Shown here: positions 9,551-19,815 of the stretch, piece after piece
Position numbering within the stretch: position 1 is the stretch's first letter
Layout of the letters: every line of letters begins with the position of its first letter
Assembly: GCA_032718475.1 (NCBI GenBank)
Contig: JAUCBJ010003797.1
Location: forward strand, 1 to 35,278
Reading direction: 5' to 3'
Source of the DNA: Nemertoderma westbladi
Lineage: Eukaryota > Xenacoelomorpha > Nemertodermatida > Nemertodermatidae
DNA: 35,278 bases
The notes under the pieces: model-generated
The model's input: the letters and a program-made list of their open reading frames with translations, nothing else
The model's database searches: none
What the model was told of the DNA's origin: nothing
Program-made: the position numbers and the translations under genes

Positions 9551-9790
9551 CCAAGGCCATCTAAACAACAGGCCATGACAAGCACCTAGCCTTCAAAATT
9601 ATCGTAGGCCAAGGCGATACCTAATACAGGCCATGACATGGCCTGTATTAGGTATCGCCTTGTCGTACAGTCGTACTGTCGTAGGCTGACTGTGCTAATT
9701 ATGGTACCTAAACAGACCTACGATCTGGTGATAATTTTGCAGGCTAGGTCCTTGTCTGCTTGTCATGGCCTGTTATTTAGATGGCCTTGG
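9551..9790. repeat. Long nested inverted repeat (foldback-like)
   Basis: Outer arms begin CCAAGGCCATCTAAA and end in its complement near 9790. They share CAGGCCATGACAAGC-type and AAAATTATCGTAGG-type blocks with some mismatches. Inside, 9610-9635 and 9637-9662 form perfect 26-bp arms around a single A. The whole could fold into one long hairpin with a side stem. No transposase or clear target duplication is visible. A MITE, foldback element or hairpin RNA source are all possible. Confidence 0.85.
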
Positions 9791-10124
9791 CTGCTTGGGT
9801 ACAACAATGTAATTAATTATGCAATTATGTACAGATGTATACTATGTAATTAGGTACTAATTATCGTTAATTAATCGTAATTATTCATTAATACTTTGTA
9901 ATTATGTAGGCCTATTAGTCAATAATTATATGTCTGTATTGCCTGTATTCACAGTCTGGCAGTTTTTATCAATTGCAATTTCCTACCGTATAATCTGATA
10001 ATACTGCTACGATAGTGCTACCGGTACCTACTGTAATAATGTCGTGAAATAACTACCGCGTACCGGTGCCCTTACAGCCTTACTCTATAGCCTCTCTAAA
10101 GGCTAGGAGGAGGTCATTCATTTT

Positions 10125-10376
10125 ATGATGAGTGGTTTAACATCCGATGTCGGTGTTCCATTGATGGCCTACCACAGCAATGTAGAGGAATTCGATGATA
10201 GTTCCAACTCAGATTACGAAACCACAGTTAATGATTCAGCACCCCTCCCTATTATATTCCACGGACCACCACCGACAAGTATTGCGATAACGAAAGTCCT
10301 TCTTGCAGTTGGCTTTATAATGGGGTTAATCGGTTTTGTTGGTTTAATTGTTTACTTTAAAGCTTTTAATAGTTAA
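10125..10376 (+). CDS. Small single-pass membrane protein, hypothetical
   Basis: The ORF has 83 codons beginning at ATGATG, with a purine-rich AGGAGGAGG a little upstream. The first ~50 residues are polar and acidic (EEFDDSSNSDYETT) and end in a proline-rich PPP segment. Residues 56-78 are one strong hydrophobic helix (KVLLAVGFIMGLIGFVGLIVYF), followed by a short tail FKAFNS. The layout suggests a cytosolic acidic head with one C-terminal membrane anchor. I do not recognise a family. It could instead be one exon of a larger gene, since no polyadenylation signal is obvious nearby. It lies 417 bp upstream of FAN1 on the same strand. Confidence 0.42.
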   Translation: MMSGLTSDVGVPLMAYHSNVEEFDDSSNSDYETTVNDSAPLPIIFHGPPPTSIAITKVLLAVGFIMGLIGFVGLIVYFKAFNS

Positions 10377-10793
10377 TTGATGTGAGAATGAATCACTGAG
10401 TCAGTGAGAAGGAAAGTGTTTATTGTATTGGGAATACCCCTCTAGCCGACGGATTACTGGAGTGCCTGCTAGAGTGCGAGGTGTTCGGTTTGAAGAAGCC
10501 TTAGAGGCAGATCACATTATAAATGCGAATTGCGTTTTTTAAATATAATTCTGTCATTTATTGGTAACAACACCTGATCAATAACCAACCTAACTAACAT
10601 ACTGACTGACTGAATGACATATATCATGACATGTGACATGATGGTGTCTTTTATGGCAAATTGGGTCACATATTGAATATGAATAGGCCCTATCTGATTT
10701 TACATGTACTATTATTACATTCATTACAAATATATACTCTTTAATTAACTAATAAATAAGGTGGTCCTGGCCGTGGTGATTGGCTGATTTATA
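10377..10793. other. Spacer upstream of FAN1
   Basis: AT-rich, no ORF. It should hold the 3' UTR of the small gene, if real, and the FAN1 promoter and 5' UTR. No TATA box or other element is convincing. Confidence 0.5.
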
Positions 10794-13121
10794 ATGGCTT
10801 CATTGTTTGACTCAAAGAAATCATTGACTTCCTCAAGCAGGTCTACAAGATCCAAACAACCACGTCGTCAAGGAAAGATAATCTCCCCTCGAACGACGTT
10901 GCTAACTAAATGGCTCTCCTCCTCACGACCCCCAGACTCCCCTCGGATGACCTCTCAGACAGATATTCCTCTGATAACAATCTCGGATTCCGATTCAGAT
11001 GACCCCGAGGTCAGCGACACATCCAGTCTCCCGTTGGCTCCCATATTCCTCAATAATAATATAAGTTCGTCTCAACTCAACGAGACAGGAACATCGATGG
11101 AGACGGAGGTTCACAATAATTCTTGCTACAACGACGAGAATTCAAACGATTCCCAAGACGCCAATGAAACTCCCTATTATTACAACATAACTCTCTCGAT
11201 AATAAACGAGATTTATAACGATTCATTTTATGTTAATGTCATAAACGATAAGGATAGAGAAACGATAGCGAATTTCCACGATTTAGCTTATAATTCGCAA
11301 CTATTATATATTCGGTTGTTTCAAAGGAAGATTAAGTGGATTAAATTGTCATCTATTTCATATAAAGAGATTAATAACCTGAAAGAGGCGCTTAAAGAAT
11401 TAATAGCCGCCGGTTTTGTAAGAGATATAAAACAACTAAGCGTTCTATCAGACGCGCTTTCTTTATTAACTTCGCAGGAATTGCGAATTTTCGCAAAATC
11501 AATGAATTTTACTTCCGTAAAGAAGAATCGTTCATCGTTAATCCAAATTATTTGCGATCATTGCGCTCAGGTCGACGCAGAAGTGTCGCCGTTCAAATGT
11601 TCCACGAAACTCTACGATAAAACGCTGAACCGAGTTCGAGCGATCATCCAACCGAGTTACAAACTCGTCTCAGCAACTCGTCTCTGTTTCATGCGCTCCT
11701 TCCGGCTGTATTCGGCGCCGTTCGGCTGGACTCTCGACGAGAACAACCTGGCCAACTCGCTGATCCATCGGATATCCCAGACGAGCAGAACGATTCGAAC
11801 TCCCTTCCAAATCCAACGGAGTTCCTGTTTATTCGAGACGCGAAGTGAACTCGTTAATTACGATAACATTTTATATCTGCGGAACGAAATGGAGAATTAT
11901 TTAGCGACGAAACGTCTCGATAAAGCGATGGAGGTGTTTAATGAGTGTAAATCGCAATATGGTGGTAATTTTATTGATACGCAAATCGTTTTGTTTGATT
12001 CTAAAAAGCCGGAATACCGTCGTAGATTCACGGCCAACCACGTTTACTGCAAGGCGATGTTCGTGGGGGTGGAAGTGTTACAGCGACGGAAGGAATACGG
12101 AGCGGCGGTGGCCGAGTTGGAGCGGCTGCTGTCGCAACGGGTGTATGGGAGCAGCGCTCGCGGTCGCTGGTACGACAGACTCGCGCTCAATCTGCACTGC
12201 CATCTACAGCAGCGCGAACGCGCGCTCGCCGCGGTGCTGCGGGGGTTGAGGGACGCGGAGGTCCGGATGGGTTGCAGACGGAGTCTCGTAATCCGGGGAC
12301 GGAAACTCGTTAAAACCAAGGCGCTCGCCGGGTTGCGGAACGAGTTGGCGGCGCTCGCTGGGGATGGAACCGACTCCGTTCCGACCGACTCAGTTCCGAC
12401 CGAGTCCGTTCCGACCGTCTCCATCTGCGGGCGACTCAACGACGGCGTTGGGCCCTCCACCCACTCCGCCTTGCGGTTTATCTCCCCGGTCTCGGCAACC
12501 CAACCCGCTGTACTTCTCTGCTCCGTCGAGGAGTTGGCGCTCTCGCACTACCGAACTATCGGCTACTCTCAGGGAATCCACTGCGAGGGTTCCAACATTC
12601 GCTTACTCGTTGCGCTCGTTATGTGGGACGTAATCTTCTCTCTCGAACCCGACGTTTTTCACTCCAAATATCAAACGTCCCCGTTGGACTTTTATACCCA
12701 AGATTTTTATTTTTCGCGTAAAGTATTAATCGACACTAAACTCGATATAATTCGATCGTCGCAGCTCAACTATATTGTCGCCACCTTGCGGTTGGTTTGG
12801 GTTTTCAACTGCGGGACGTTTTGTGAAGGGGTTAACTGGAAATTGTTCCGGGACTTCGAGCACTTCGAGTCTTGGTTGCGCTGCCTTTCGCCGGCTTTTA
12901 TCGCCGACGTCTGTCTCTATATGGTACGGAATCCTCGGCTGGTCAGGGCTGGTCTCCCAGACCTTTTGGTCTGGAACCCAGAATATCTGCACTGGAAGAT
13001 GGTCGAAGTCAAAGGCCCCAAAGACAGACTGTCGGCTAAACAGTTGGTGTGGTTGAATCGGTTGTGTGCGTGGGGTGTAGCTGCTGAGGTCTGCCATGTT
13101 GTGCCGACTGGGGGTAGGTAG
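10794..13121 (+). CDS. FAN1: FAN1, Fanconi-associated nuclease 1 (5'-flap endonuclease/5' exonuclease)
   Basis: One uninterrupted ORF of 775 codons. The C-terminus carries the VRR-NUC nuclease domain: LPDLLVW (Asp723), VEVKGPKDRLSAKQ (Glu738, Lys740) and EVCHVV form the PD-(D/E)XK site. An upstream conserved block, ELALSHYRTIGYSQGIHCEG (ending at Glu598-Gly599), supplies the further acidic residue found in the family. Residues ~210-260 fit the SAP DNA-binding domain, and ~350-480 the helical TPR-like part. FAN1 is a nuclear enzyme that processes interstrand crosslinks and stalled forks with FANCD2 and MLH1. The first ~130 residues are Ser-rich and acidic, with no C2HC UBZ finger; the human protein is about 1017 residues. 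Residues 525-542 contain a short SVPT repeat. The second half is much richer in GC than the first. Kozak context is ATAATGG. No introns. Confidence 0.94.
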   Translation: MASLFDSKKSLTSSSRSTRSKQPRRQGKIISPRTTLLTKWLSSSRPPDSPRMTSQTDIPLITISDSDSDDPEVSDTSSLPLAPIFLNNNISSSQLNETGTSMETEVHNNSCYNDENSNDSQDANETPYYYNITLSIINEIYNDSFYVNVINDKDRETIANFHDLAYNSQLLYIRLFQRKIKWIKLSSISYKEINNLKEALKELIAAGFVRDIKQLSVLSDALSLLTSQELRIFAKSMNFTSVKKNRSSLIQIICDHCAQVDAEVSPFKCSTKLYDKTLNRVRAIIQPSYKLVSATRLCFMRSFRLYSAPFGWTLDENNLANSLIHRISQTSRTIRTPFQIQRSSCLFETRSELVNYDNILYLRNEMENYLATKRLDKAMEVFNECKSQYGGNFIDTQIVLFDSKKPEYRRRFTANHVYCKAMFVGVEVLQRRKEYGAAVAELERLLSQRVYGSSARGRWYDRLALNLHCHLQQRERALAAVLRGLRDAEVRMGCRRSLVIRGRKLVKTKALAGLRNELAALAGDGTDSVPTDSVPTESVPTVSICGRLNDGVGPSTHSALRFISPVSATQPAVLLCSVEELALSHYRTIGYSQGIHCEGSNIRLLVALVMWDVIFSLEPDVFHSKYQTSPLDFYTQDFYFSRKVLIDTKLDIIRSSQLNYIVATLRLVWVFNCGTFCEGVNWKLFRDFEHFESWLRCLSPAFIADVCLYMVRNPRLVRAGLPDLLVWNPEYLHWKMVEVKGPKDRLSAKQLVWLNRLCAWGVAAEVCHVVPTGGR
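12372..12416 (+). repeat. 15-bp coding tandem repeat inside FAN1
   Basis: Three units of GACTCCGTTCCGACC type (one with CAG, one starting GAG) encode repeated DSVPT/ESVPT pentapeptides in the linker before the nuclease domain. Probably a replication-slippage expansion. Confidence 0.85.
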
Positions 13122-13125
13122 GAGA

Positions 13126-13149
13126 CCCCCCCCCCCCCCCCCCCCCCCC
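13126..13149 (+). repeat. C24 homopolymer just after FAN1
   Basis: Starts four bases after the FAN1 stop codon, so it would fall in the 3' UTR as a C-tract. Confidence 0.9.
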
Positions 13150-13874
13150 TATCACAGGTGTTTTTATACGAATTTGTAGACCCATCCCCTGACCGTGGGT
13201 TAATGAGCGTACATAAATGAAATAATACAATGAATTTATTGTAGTGCTAAAAACATTGTTGGTGCAATCTATATTAACTAAATAATGTTGTTAATGAAAA
13301 AATATAATCCGATAATTAAATTTAATCATTTGAATCCAGTATATAGGGGATCCGATCTTACGAAAACTTGTATATAAGCCGAAATATTTGGTTCCGAGCT
13401 TAAGATTATCTCGAAGCGTAACAAAAATTACACGTATTGAGTCTAATATCTCCTAAATATTGAATCTTCGAAGACATTAAATTGTAATTTTGAATTCCAT
13501 GAAAAAAAAACTCTTTAAAAATCCCTCCCTTCCTGGTAGTATTTACCTGAATTTGTTCTAGAATCAAAGCCAATGTCGCGCAAAATCAATATAAAATTAT
13601 TAAACTGTGTTACAGCAATCAACACGTAACAATTATTTATTACTTGGAAAATTATCATTTAACTCGAGGCATTTTATTTACCGAGCGACAGCGAGATTGA
13701 TAAAGGGTCGAGAGAATATTGAACAAATAAAAATAAATAAAATATTGAAATTTAAGAAATTTCACCAAAATATTTTCACATGTTCTTATTGTCATTATTC
13801 TTCTTTTGCCGGGAAAAAGTAAAATCAATGCTCCCCTTTCTCCCGATTTTGGGTATTTTCGCGTGAATAAGTAA
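13150..13874. other. Intergenic / FAN1 3' region
   Basis: AT-rich with no supported gene. No canonical AATAAA lies close to the FAN1 stop; variant signals such as AATACA near 13227 are possible. Confidence 0.5.
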
Positions 13875-14470
13875 CACGTTCGTGGTGCCTTCGCGCAGCA
13901 CGAGAGCCTATATTAGGAAGTAATGTCTCTATTAGATATACGAAAACCGTCTTTCCCAAAATATGAATGATGGCGATGCTATCAGTTTGCGATAAACTAG
14001 TTGTAAAAACAGAGATCCCTTTCAGTTTGCCCTTACACACTTTAACTGTCATTTGTAACCCTTCTAACTAGGGCTATTTAAGTTAAGTATGACATTTTTA
14101 GTTTTACAATACTCTTCTCCTTCATTAGCCTCGTTGCGCTCGTTCTGTTTTGTCTTAAAATAATTTTCCTAAACGTAGACTAACGACCTTTATAACTATG
14201 CAAAGTCTCGAAACTGTGAGAGTAACTGTTGATTTATGGCAGATGGATACTCGTTTCCACTGTAAACTCGTTGCGTTCTTTCGTTTTTGACCAAACTTGA
14301 GATTCTTTCTAAACTTTTGCCGGACTATATACGTACTAAGTTTCGTTTAATTTCATGAAGGAATAACCGAGTTATTAGCGATAAAAAAATTTACGACGAC
14401 GATAGACGACAGACAACTTGTTAAGAGCACCCGTAGGCTAAGGCTTCGCTCACTTCGTGGCTCGCCCACA
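13875..14470 (+). mobile_element. Short inverted-end repeat element, copy 1 (596 bp)
   Basis: The left end, CACGTTCGTGG followed by TGCCTTCGCGCAGCACGAG, and the right end, GGCTTCGCTCACTTCGTGG followed by CTCGCCCACA, match the two ends of the larger element at 16455-18405. The interior shares CCTCGTTGCG, ACCAAACTT...GATT, a TTTCTAAACTTTTG block and GGAATAACCGAGTTATTAG with that element. No ORF is seen. It is probably a non-autonomous transposable element. Its boundaries rest on comparison of two copies only. Confidence 0.6.
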
Positions 14471-16206
14471 ATTTAAGAATAAAACTATTAAATATGAACA
14501 TCATACCAGAGCATTATTTTTATTAAGTACATCACTGGGCAATGATGCAATACCTCTATATAGAGGCGAGTCAATCTAGCATAAAACTCATCCGAACCAC
14601 ATACAGTAAGTATTAATTATGATTCTACAGTATATTGTGAATCTATATTAACATATTACTGTAATGACCGAAAAAAGTTAAAAAATTACAATTTATTTTG
14701 CAGATCATATGTTTATTCATGGAAATTCTGCGCAAATTTGCATAACACAAGCCAAACAAAAGGAACAGTAGGGAAGAGTAAGTAGCAAATTGGTGATGTT
14801 CCAGAATAATTTAATTAATTTCACAATATGGTGCAATAGGGTTGGTGACTCAAACAAAAAATTTCTATAAACGCGTTCATGAAATGTAAAAAGGTGTGCT
14901 GATCACGAATCTGAAAACCGTTTTTAAATTCATCGAGTTCCGACTGAGATTGAGGGGTTTATACACCAGCGCGGGAAAATCTTACAGTAGTTTAAACGCT
15001 CTGATTTACTGTTCCACTTTGTCGCTAGGAATAAAATTGAAAATGAATAAAATTAAAAAAATTTAAATGAATGAATGAATAAAATTTACACTGGCCTGTT
15101 TCACGTAAATTGTTATATCTCGGTAACTGTAACTGGCATACAATTTTTAAATATGTAAAAAATTTCGCGACATACCTTAATAAATCGCGAAATTTTTTAT
15201 GTTAAAAAAAATTGTTCACTTCCACTGCAAGGAAATTATTTTTTTGACGGAGATTTTTCACATAATAAACTTGTGAATAATCTATTAATAACTTAGGGGT
15301 AATTTATTTATTTGATTTAGTTTAAAATCCAGAATAATTTGTAATATATCCAATCAATTTTTGGGGGATGAGGGTTTTTGAGGTCGACAAATCTGATGGG
15401 TAATTGGTTGTAGGTTCGGCCCCCACCAGGGTCCACTCCGCCTTTCATTGATAAAATGGATACCAGTTGTTGTTGTTTCGTTGGGAGAAAACCTTTTGCC
15501 GCTAGAAGTCAATAGCCAACGCCTAATGGAATGTTATTAATTTCTACCCAAACATTGTCATACATGCACATCGGATACAGTAGAATACGTTTGCTATCTC
15601 AATAAGTTTCATGAAGTTGGATTGCAATCACTCGGGATCCTAAAAACACTCAGTTTTTATCGATTGCGAATCAAAATCGTTACTTAGGAATCTAAAAGGA
15701 ATAATCCGTTAATTAAAGTCAATTAAACTGCTAATAATTTATTTTTATGGAATTGCAAACAATTACGATTTTACGGAAAAAGAAATATAAACTTCTCTCA
15801 TTTCGTTATTTTGTTTTCCGTTCAAGTTGAAACTTGTAAGACCGTAAATATACAGTACATGCTAGACCGTAGACCATCCATTGTTGGGACGGTAATACAA
15901 TTCTCCAGTCTACCGCTAGTGGGCTGAAATGAAATCCTTCAGCCTTTTCGTGTTTGTCTATAATCCTTTCTTCCTGATTGATACCTGGCACATATATTCT
16001 AGACCTCAGTCTGAGTATTTGTGAGGTCTTCTTAAATCGACTGCAGTTACCCAGTCTGCCTCTAGGTGGTAAAGTGATTAAGGGGACTTCTGCTTAGATT
16101 TTGCTTATTATACTTTCGAGTTGACACTTACCATAAGTTTATGTCACGTGCTGCTCGAAGGCCCTACTTCCTGTTTATAATACTTTTAATAGGAAACTTG
16201 TCAGAT
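14471..16206. other. Intergenic, no gene seen
   Basis: AT-rich. It includes a GTAGGTTCGGCCCCCACCAG stretch near 15409 that looks like a weak tRNA/SINE B-box, and a degenerate copy of the repeat end motif near 16145. The minus-strand ORF at 15806-15991 has no protein-like features. Confidence 0.5.
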
Positions 16207-16390
16207 GTCTCCCGCTAGAGGGAGAAAAATCAGAAAGTAAAAGCCTCTAATCCCATTGTCCATTTACATGACTCATACCAATATTTGCACTTGCTGTCGT
16301 TTGGTAGATCCGAATATTTGAACGCTAATAACTCCGTCAATTCCTCATTAAATTAACCAAACTTTAGACTGTATATGTTGTAGCCTACTG
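16207..16390 (-). repeat. Dispersed repeat, copy a
   Basis: Starts CCCGCTAGAGGGAGAAAAAT and runs through CCCATTGTCCATTTACATGA, TCCGAATATTTGAACGC and the ACCAAACTT core. It aligns over nearly its whole length with 19859-20048. The inner part is the reverse complement of the cores at 14290-14385 and 16601-16695. Confidence 0.75.
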
Positions 16391-16454
16391 TATGTTATGT
16401 AAACTTCATATTAGGTCGCGCTTTTAATCTTAATTTCTTCTTAATGTATAAAAA

Positions 16455-18405
16455 CACGTTCGTGGGGTCTTCGCGCAGCACGACGTGCGCAATGCCTTAG
16501 CATATAGGGGCCCCATTAACGAGTTGTCTGTTCATAGTCAGAAGTCGTCAACATAATACTCATTTCCTTCATTTGCCTCGTTGCGTTCGTTCGTTTTTTA
16601 CCAAACTTCAGATTATTTCTAAACTTTTGACGGACTACATACGTACCAATTTCGTTTAATTTTATCGAGGAATAACCGAGTTATTAGAGATCAAAAATTT
16701 ACGGCGACGTCAGACACTAGTACTACTGTACTACTAGTAGGATCGGCATGCTGCATTGCAGCTGCATTTTTAAGAATGCTGTGCCGGCTTATCGACAAAA
16801 TTGCACCGACACAACTCCCTATCACCCATGACATTTGCTAGATCATCCGCATCTTCTAGGCCAGTGTCCTTTAAGATGCGTCTCAAGAAAGGCATGGGCT
16901 GCCCACCATGCTTATTCACTCCATGAGGCTGCCAAAGTACAAGATTATGCACTGGCTGGTCCTCACGGCGAAAGCAATGTCCTGCAAAGCGGAGGCGATT
17001 TTGTTCTAGTGTCAAGCTTGGGGGAACCAATGAGACACCTCCAATGTAATATAGTGTCTGGTTGGAGATGTGTGCATTGTACTTGACACAATGAACCCGG
17101 CTTAGCATTCTTGTGAATGTGCCATCCAGAGATTTGGTGTCCTCAGAAGTTAGAGCCCAGCATGCACTCCCATAGAGGAGTACTGGAACTACTGCTGCTC
17201 TAAATAATCGGACCTTAAGTTTCCGATTAATTCTCGGTGACTTCCAAATCCTGGAAAGCCTATTCAAGGCTGCCCATGCCTTTCCCTTACGTATTCGAAG
17301 GTCCTCACCTGACTTCCGGATCCATGATCCCAGGTAACAGAAGTCATCCACATGTTCAAGCATACCATCTTTTGAGCTTATGCGCATCCGATCAGAGACT
17401 TGCTGAGGACTTTCAAAGTTAACTGTCAAAATTTTGGTCTTTCTGGAGTTAATAAAAAGACCAACACTAGAAGCAGCAGGTTCTAATGAGCTGAGGAGCC
17501 GTTGGGCTCCCTCTAGTGATTCTGAGAGTACTCCTAAGTCATCAGCAAAAGTCTAGATCAGTTAGGTACTTGGCAGGATTTCCTCGACTTCTGGAGCCAG
17601 TAGGTGGAGTTATCATCACCCCATCATCATTATGATGATCTAAGGACTTGCGTAGAACATAGTCAACAACAATTATGAACAAGAATGGTGCAAGTGTGTC
17701 TCCCTGGAGGACGCCCCATAACACTTCAAATGGTTCTGTGTCACCGTCAACAGTAGACACAAATGTTGTCGAACCATCGTATACTGATATGATTGCTGCA
17801 CTAATTTCATCAGGAATCCCATATAATGAAAGTATGCTGAACATACGTGAGCGAGAGACTGAATCAAAGGCCTTGAAGAAGTCAACAAAGATAACAGCCA
17901 GATGCCTGTCTTTCTTTTTTGATAACTCTTCAATTTATCCTTCTAAGTGCCAAAATGGGTTCCATGGTCCCACGACCTTTACGGAACCCATTCTGATTTC
18001 CACGGAGCAGTCTCTCAATGGGATCCCTGATGCGATTTAATATAATTCTATTGTACAGCTTTGCAGCAATCGAGATCAATGAGATTCCCCGAAAAGAACC
18101 ATAGAGTGTTAGGTTGCCCTTCTTGGGAACTGGCACCAACTTATTTGTTTTCATTTCTTGTGGGACTTTTGTTGTTCGGTACATGTCTACTATGATGGGA
18201 TAGATGAGCTTTAAACACTCAGGTATTTTAAAGACCTCAGGGGGAACACCATCTACTCCACTGGTACGATTGGTCTTAATGCTCTTTGCAGCAGCCTTCA
18301 CTTCTGCAAAGGAGATATCACCAATGGGAATATCTGGGAGCACAGACAACTCGTTAATGGCACCCATATGCTAAGGCTTCGCTCACTTCGTGGCTCGCCC
18401 CACAA
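16455..18405. mobile_element. Inverted-repeat element, copy 2, enclosing LINE sequence (1951 bp)
   Basis: The left arm (16455-16531) and the complement of the right arm (18342-18405) align: both contain GCCTTAGCATAT and then CCATTAACGAGTTGTCTGT, with the outer GC-rich part matching less well. The left ~240 bp and the right ~60 bp are homologous to the two ends of the 13875-14470 element. Between them sits LINE reverse-transcriptase coding sequence in the minus orientation. Either a LINE inserted into a copy of the short element, or a foldback element captured LINE sequence. No clear flanking target duplication was found. Confidence 0.65.
16770..18367 (-). pseudogene. LINE reverse transcriptase, 5'-truncated and frameshifted
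   Basis: Reading from 18367 down: the RT fingers region (KTNRTSGVDGVPPEVFK, then LVPVPKKGNLTLYGSFRGIS and NGFRKGRGT). A one-base shift near 17935 follows, then motif A (FVDFFKAFDSV), then GVLQGDTLAPFLF (motif B). A second shift near 17553 is caused by an extra T in a TTTT run just before FADDLGVLS (motif C). The thumb and C-terminal region with DDFCYLGSWI, RLFRAAVVPVLLYG and LRFAGHCFRRED follows. The endonuclease half and any ORF1 are absent. The catalytic Asp residues are still present despite the two indels. The first ATG (18365-18367) lies within the inverted repeat. Clade not determined. Confidence 0.85.
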
Positions 18406-18864
18406 GCAAGATATATTAATAAAATGTTATATTTTGTATATTTCAATGTTGTGATGTTCCAAGGCGTTCTAAACTACAGTGTATAGAATGTCTTGGGATA
18501 TTTTATTGATCCACATTTGAGGAAGTAACATAAAATCGTCATCTACAGTAATATAGTAAAGCGCTGTATCATTCCTGCATTTATCACCATTTTTGCTTAG
18601 GCAAGGCGTATACAAACTTAGAAACACCATAGGATACCAGTTACATAATGCCTTGCCATGAATGTATGAATGGGTGTGTTGGTTTGTAGATTATACAAAC
18701 GGGGTCACATAAGGTTATGTAGAATAACATAATAATATGCATTACTTAACAAACCAGCAATTACTGTATTATTATTGTTAAACAAATAATTAGAAACCAT
18801 TCGGTTGAATTTTGTGAACCAAAAGTGAACATCTCGTGACATTTAAACACGTTGAAACACGTAA
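18406..18864. other. Spacer upstream of the orphan gene
   Basis: AT-rich, no ORF. Presumed promoter and 5' UTR of the 18865 gene, but no element stands out. Confidence 0.5.
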
Positions 18865-19629
18865 ATGATGCAATTGCTTCATTTTTCTCCGGATACTTAC
18901 CGTTTACAAATGTTCATTATTATTTTTGTTCTCTATGTGTCATTTAACTTATCAGCTGCTCAGAACATCAACACAACTTCCCAGAACGTCAACGCAACTT
19001 CGCAGAAATTCGCATGCCCAATGGGTGCGAATTGGAGAGTGTCCTCTAAAAATAACCAGTTGCAAGATGTAACAAGTAGGAGGCTCGATAAGTTTCTTGA
19101 AGCTAATGATATCTTTGAATCAGAGAAAGTAGATGGGGATTACTGCGTTCAGTGTGGAGTGATATCGCTCTACTTCACCGCATACTCAGATGAATTCAAT
19201 GATGATGTAACCTTTGAGGCACAAGAGAAACATTGCTTCACGGAAGAAGTACGGGGCCATTGCCTACCAGCCAGCGAAGAAGGGTGTATATACCTGTGGA
19301 CAGTTGTCCTTCCAGATTCTGATCCAGCTGAATTTGATGATAATAACATCAATGACTTCCATATCCGTCTCTTTGGTTATCTCTCCTATTTCAATTACCT
19401 TCAGCTTACACTTCCAATAACGTACATGACTTGCCAGTCACAGTGTTGTGACACTGGAGTGTGCCCCGCTGTCGTGTGGAAACATGATATGAGCACCATG
19501 GCAGCACCGTCAACCGAAACAACACCCATATCGGTCACCACCATGGAAAGTGGTTCAGGTAATGTCAATCAACCGGCAAAGATCCTCGCGGCAGGGATTA
19601 TCATTGCTATAGTTGTGACTCGAATATAA
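18865..19629 (+). CDS. Secreted or cell-surface Cys-rich protein, unknown family
   Basis: A 254-codon uninterrupted ORF. The likely working start is Met1 or Met16; residues 16-32 (MFIIIFVLYVSFNLSAA) are a good signal peptide. The mature part begins QNINTT and has two N-glycosylation sequons (Asn36, Asn43). Ten cysteines lie at 51, 94, 97, 124, 133, 141, 190, 194, 195 and 200, an even number suited to five disulfides. A Thr/Ser/Pro-rich stalk (about 209-237) is followed by a short hydrophobic C-terminus (AKILAAGIIIAIVVTRI). The small-residue ESGSGN segment before it suggests a GPI anchor, though a short type I membrane span is possible. I recognise no domain. AATAAA at 19816 is a plausible polyadenylation signal. 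A lineage-specific surface protein is the best guess. Confidence 0.65.
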   Translation: MMQLLHFSPDTYRLQMFIIIFVLYVSFNLSAAQNINTTSQNVNATSQKFACPMGANWRVSSKNNQLQDVTSRRLDKFLEANDIFESEKVDGDYCVQCGVISLYFTAYSDEFNDDVTFEAQEKHCFTEEVRGHCLPASEEGCIYLWTVVLPDSDPAEFDDNNINDFHIRLFGYLSYFNYLQLTLPITYMTCQSQCCDTGVCPAVVWKHDMSTMAAPSTETTPISVTTMESGSGNVNQPAKILAAGIIIAIVVTRI

Positions 19630-19815
19630 TTTATTGTCAAACATTCTGCTATAGACTACGGAGACTGTAGAATATTATTTATTACAGTAGGCCTATATAA
19701 ATAGTATACTGTGTCTAAAGTAGTGGATTGTAAGTATTAATTGAGTACTATAAACTGACTGGGGTATGCTCACACTGCATTGTCAAGATAATCTATGGAT
19801 TGATTAGTAAAATCG

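Noticed and set aside
12044-13097. Open frames antisense to or overlapping FAN1
   Set aside because: They are shadows of the GC-rich half of FAN1 and have no family features.
10794-13121. FAN1 as a recent retrocopy
   Set aside because: No 3' poly(A) run and no flanking direct repeats are visible, and the ORF is intact with strong conservation at catalytic positions. It cannot be excluded without searching for a second copy.
15806-15991. 61-codon minus-strand ORF
   Set aside because: No start context, no recognisable motif, AT-rich surroundings; a chance ORF.
16054-16080. CTCF-like site (complement contains CCACCTAGAGGCAG)
   Set aside because: Spacing differs from the CTCF core by one base and the window has several similar CTAGAGG words that belong to a repeat family.
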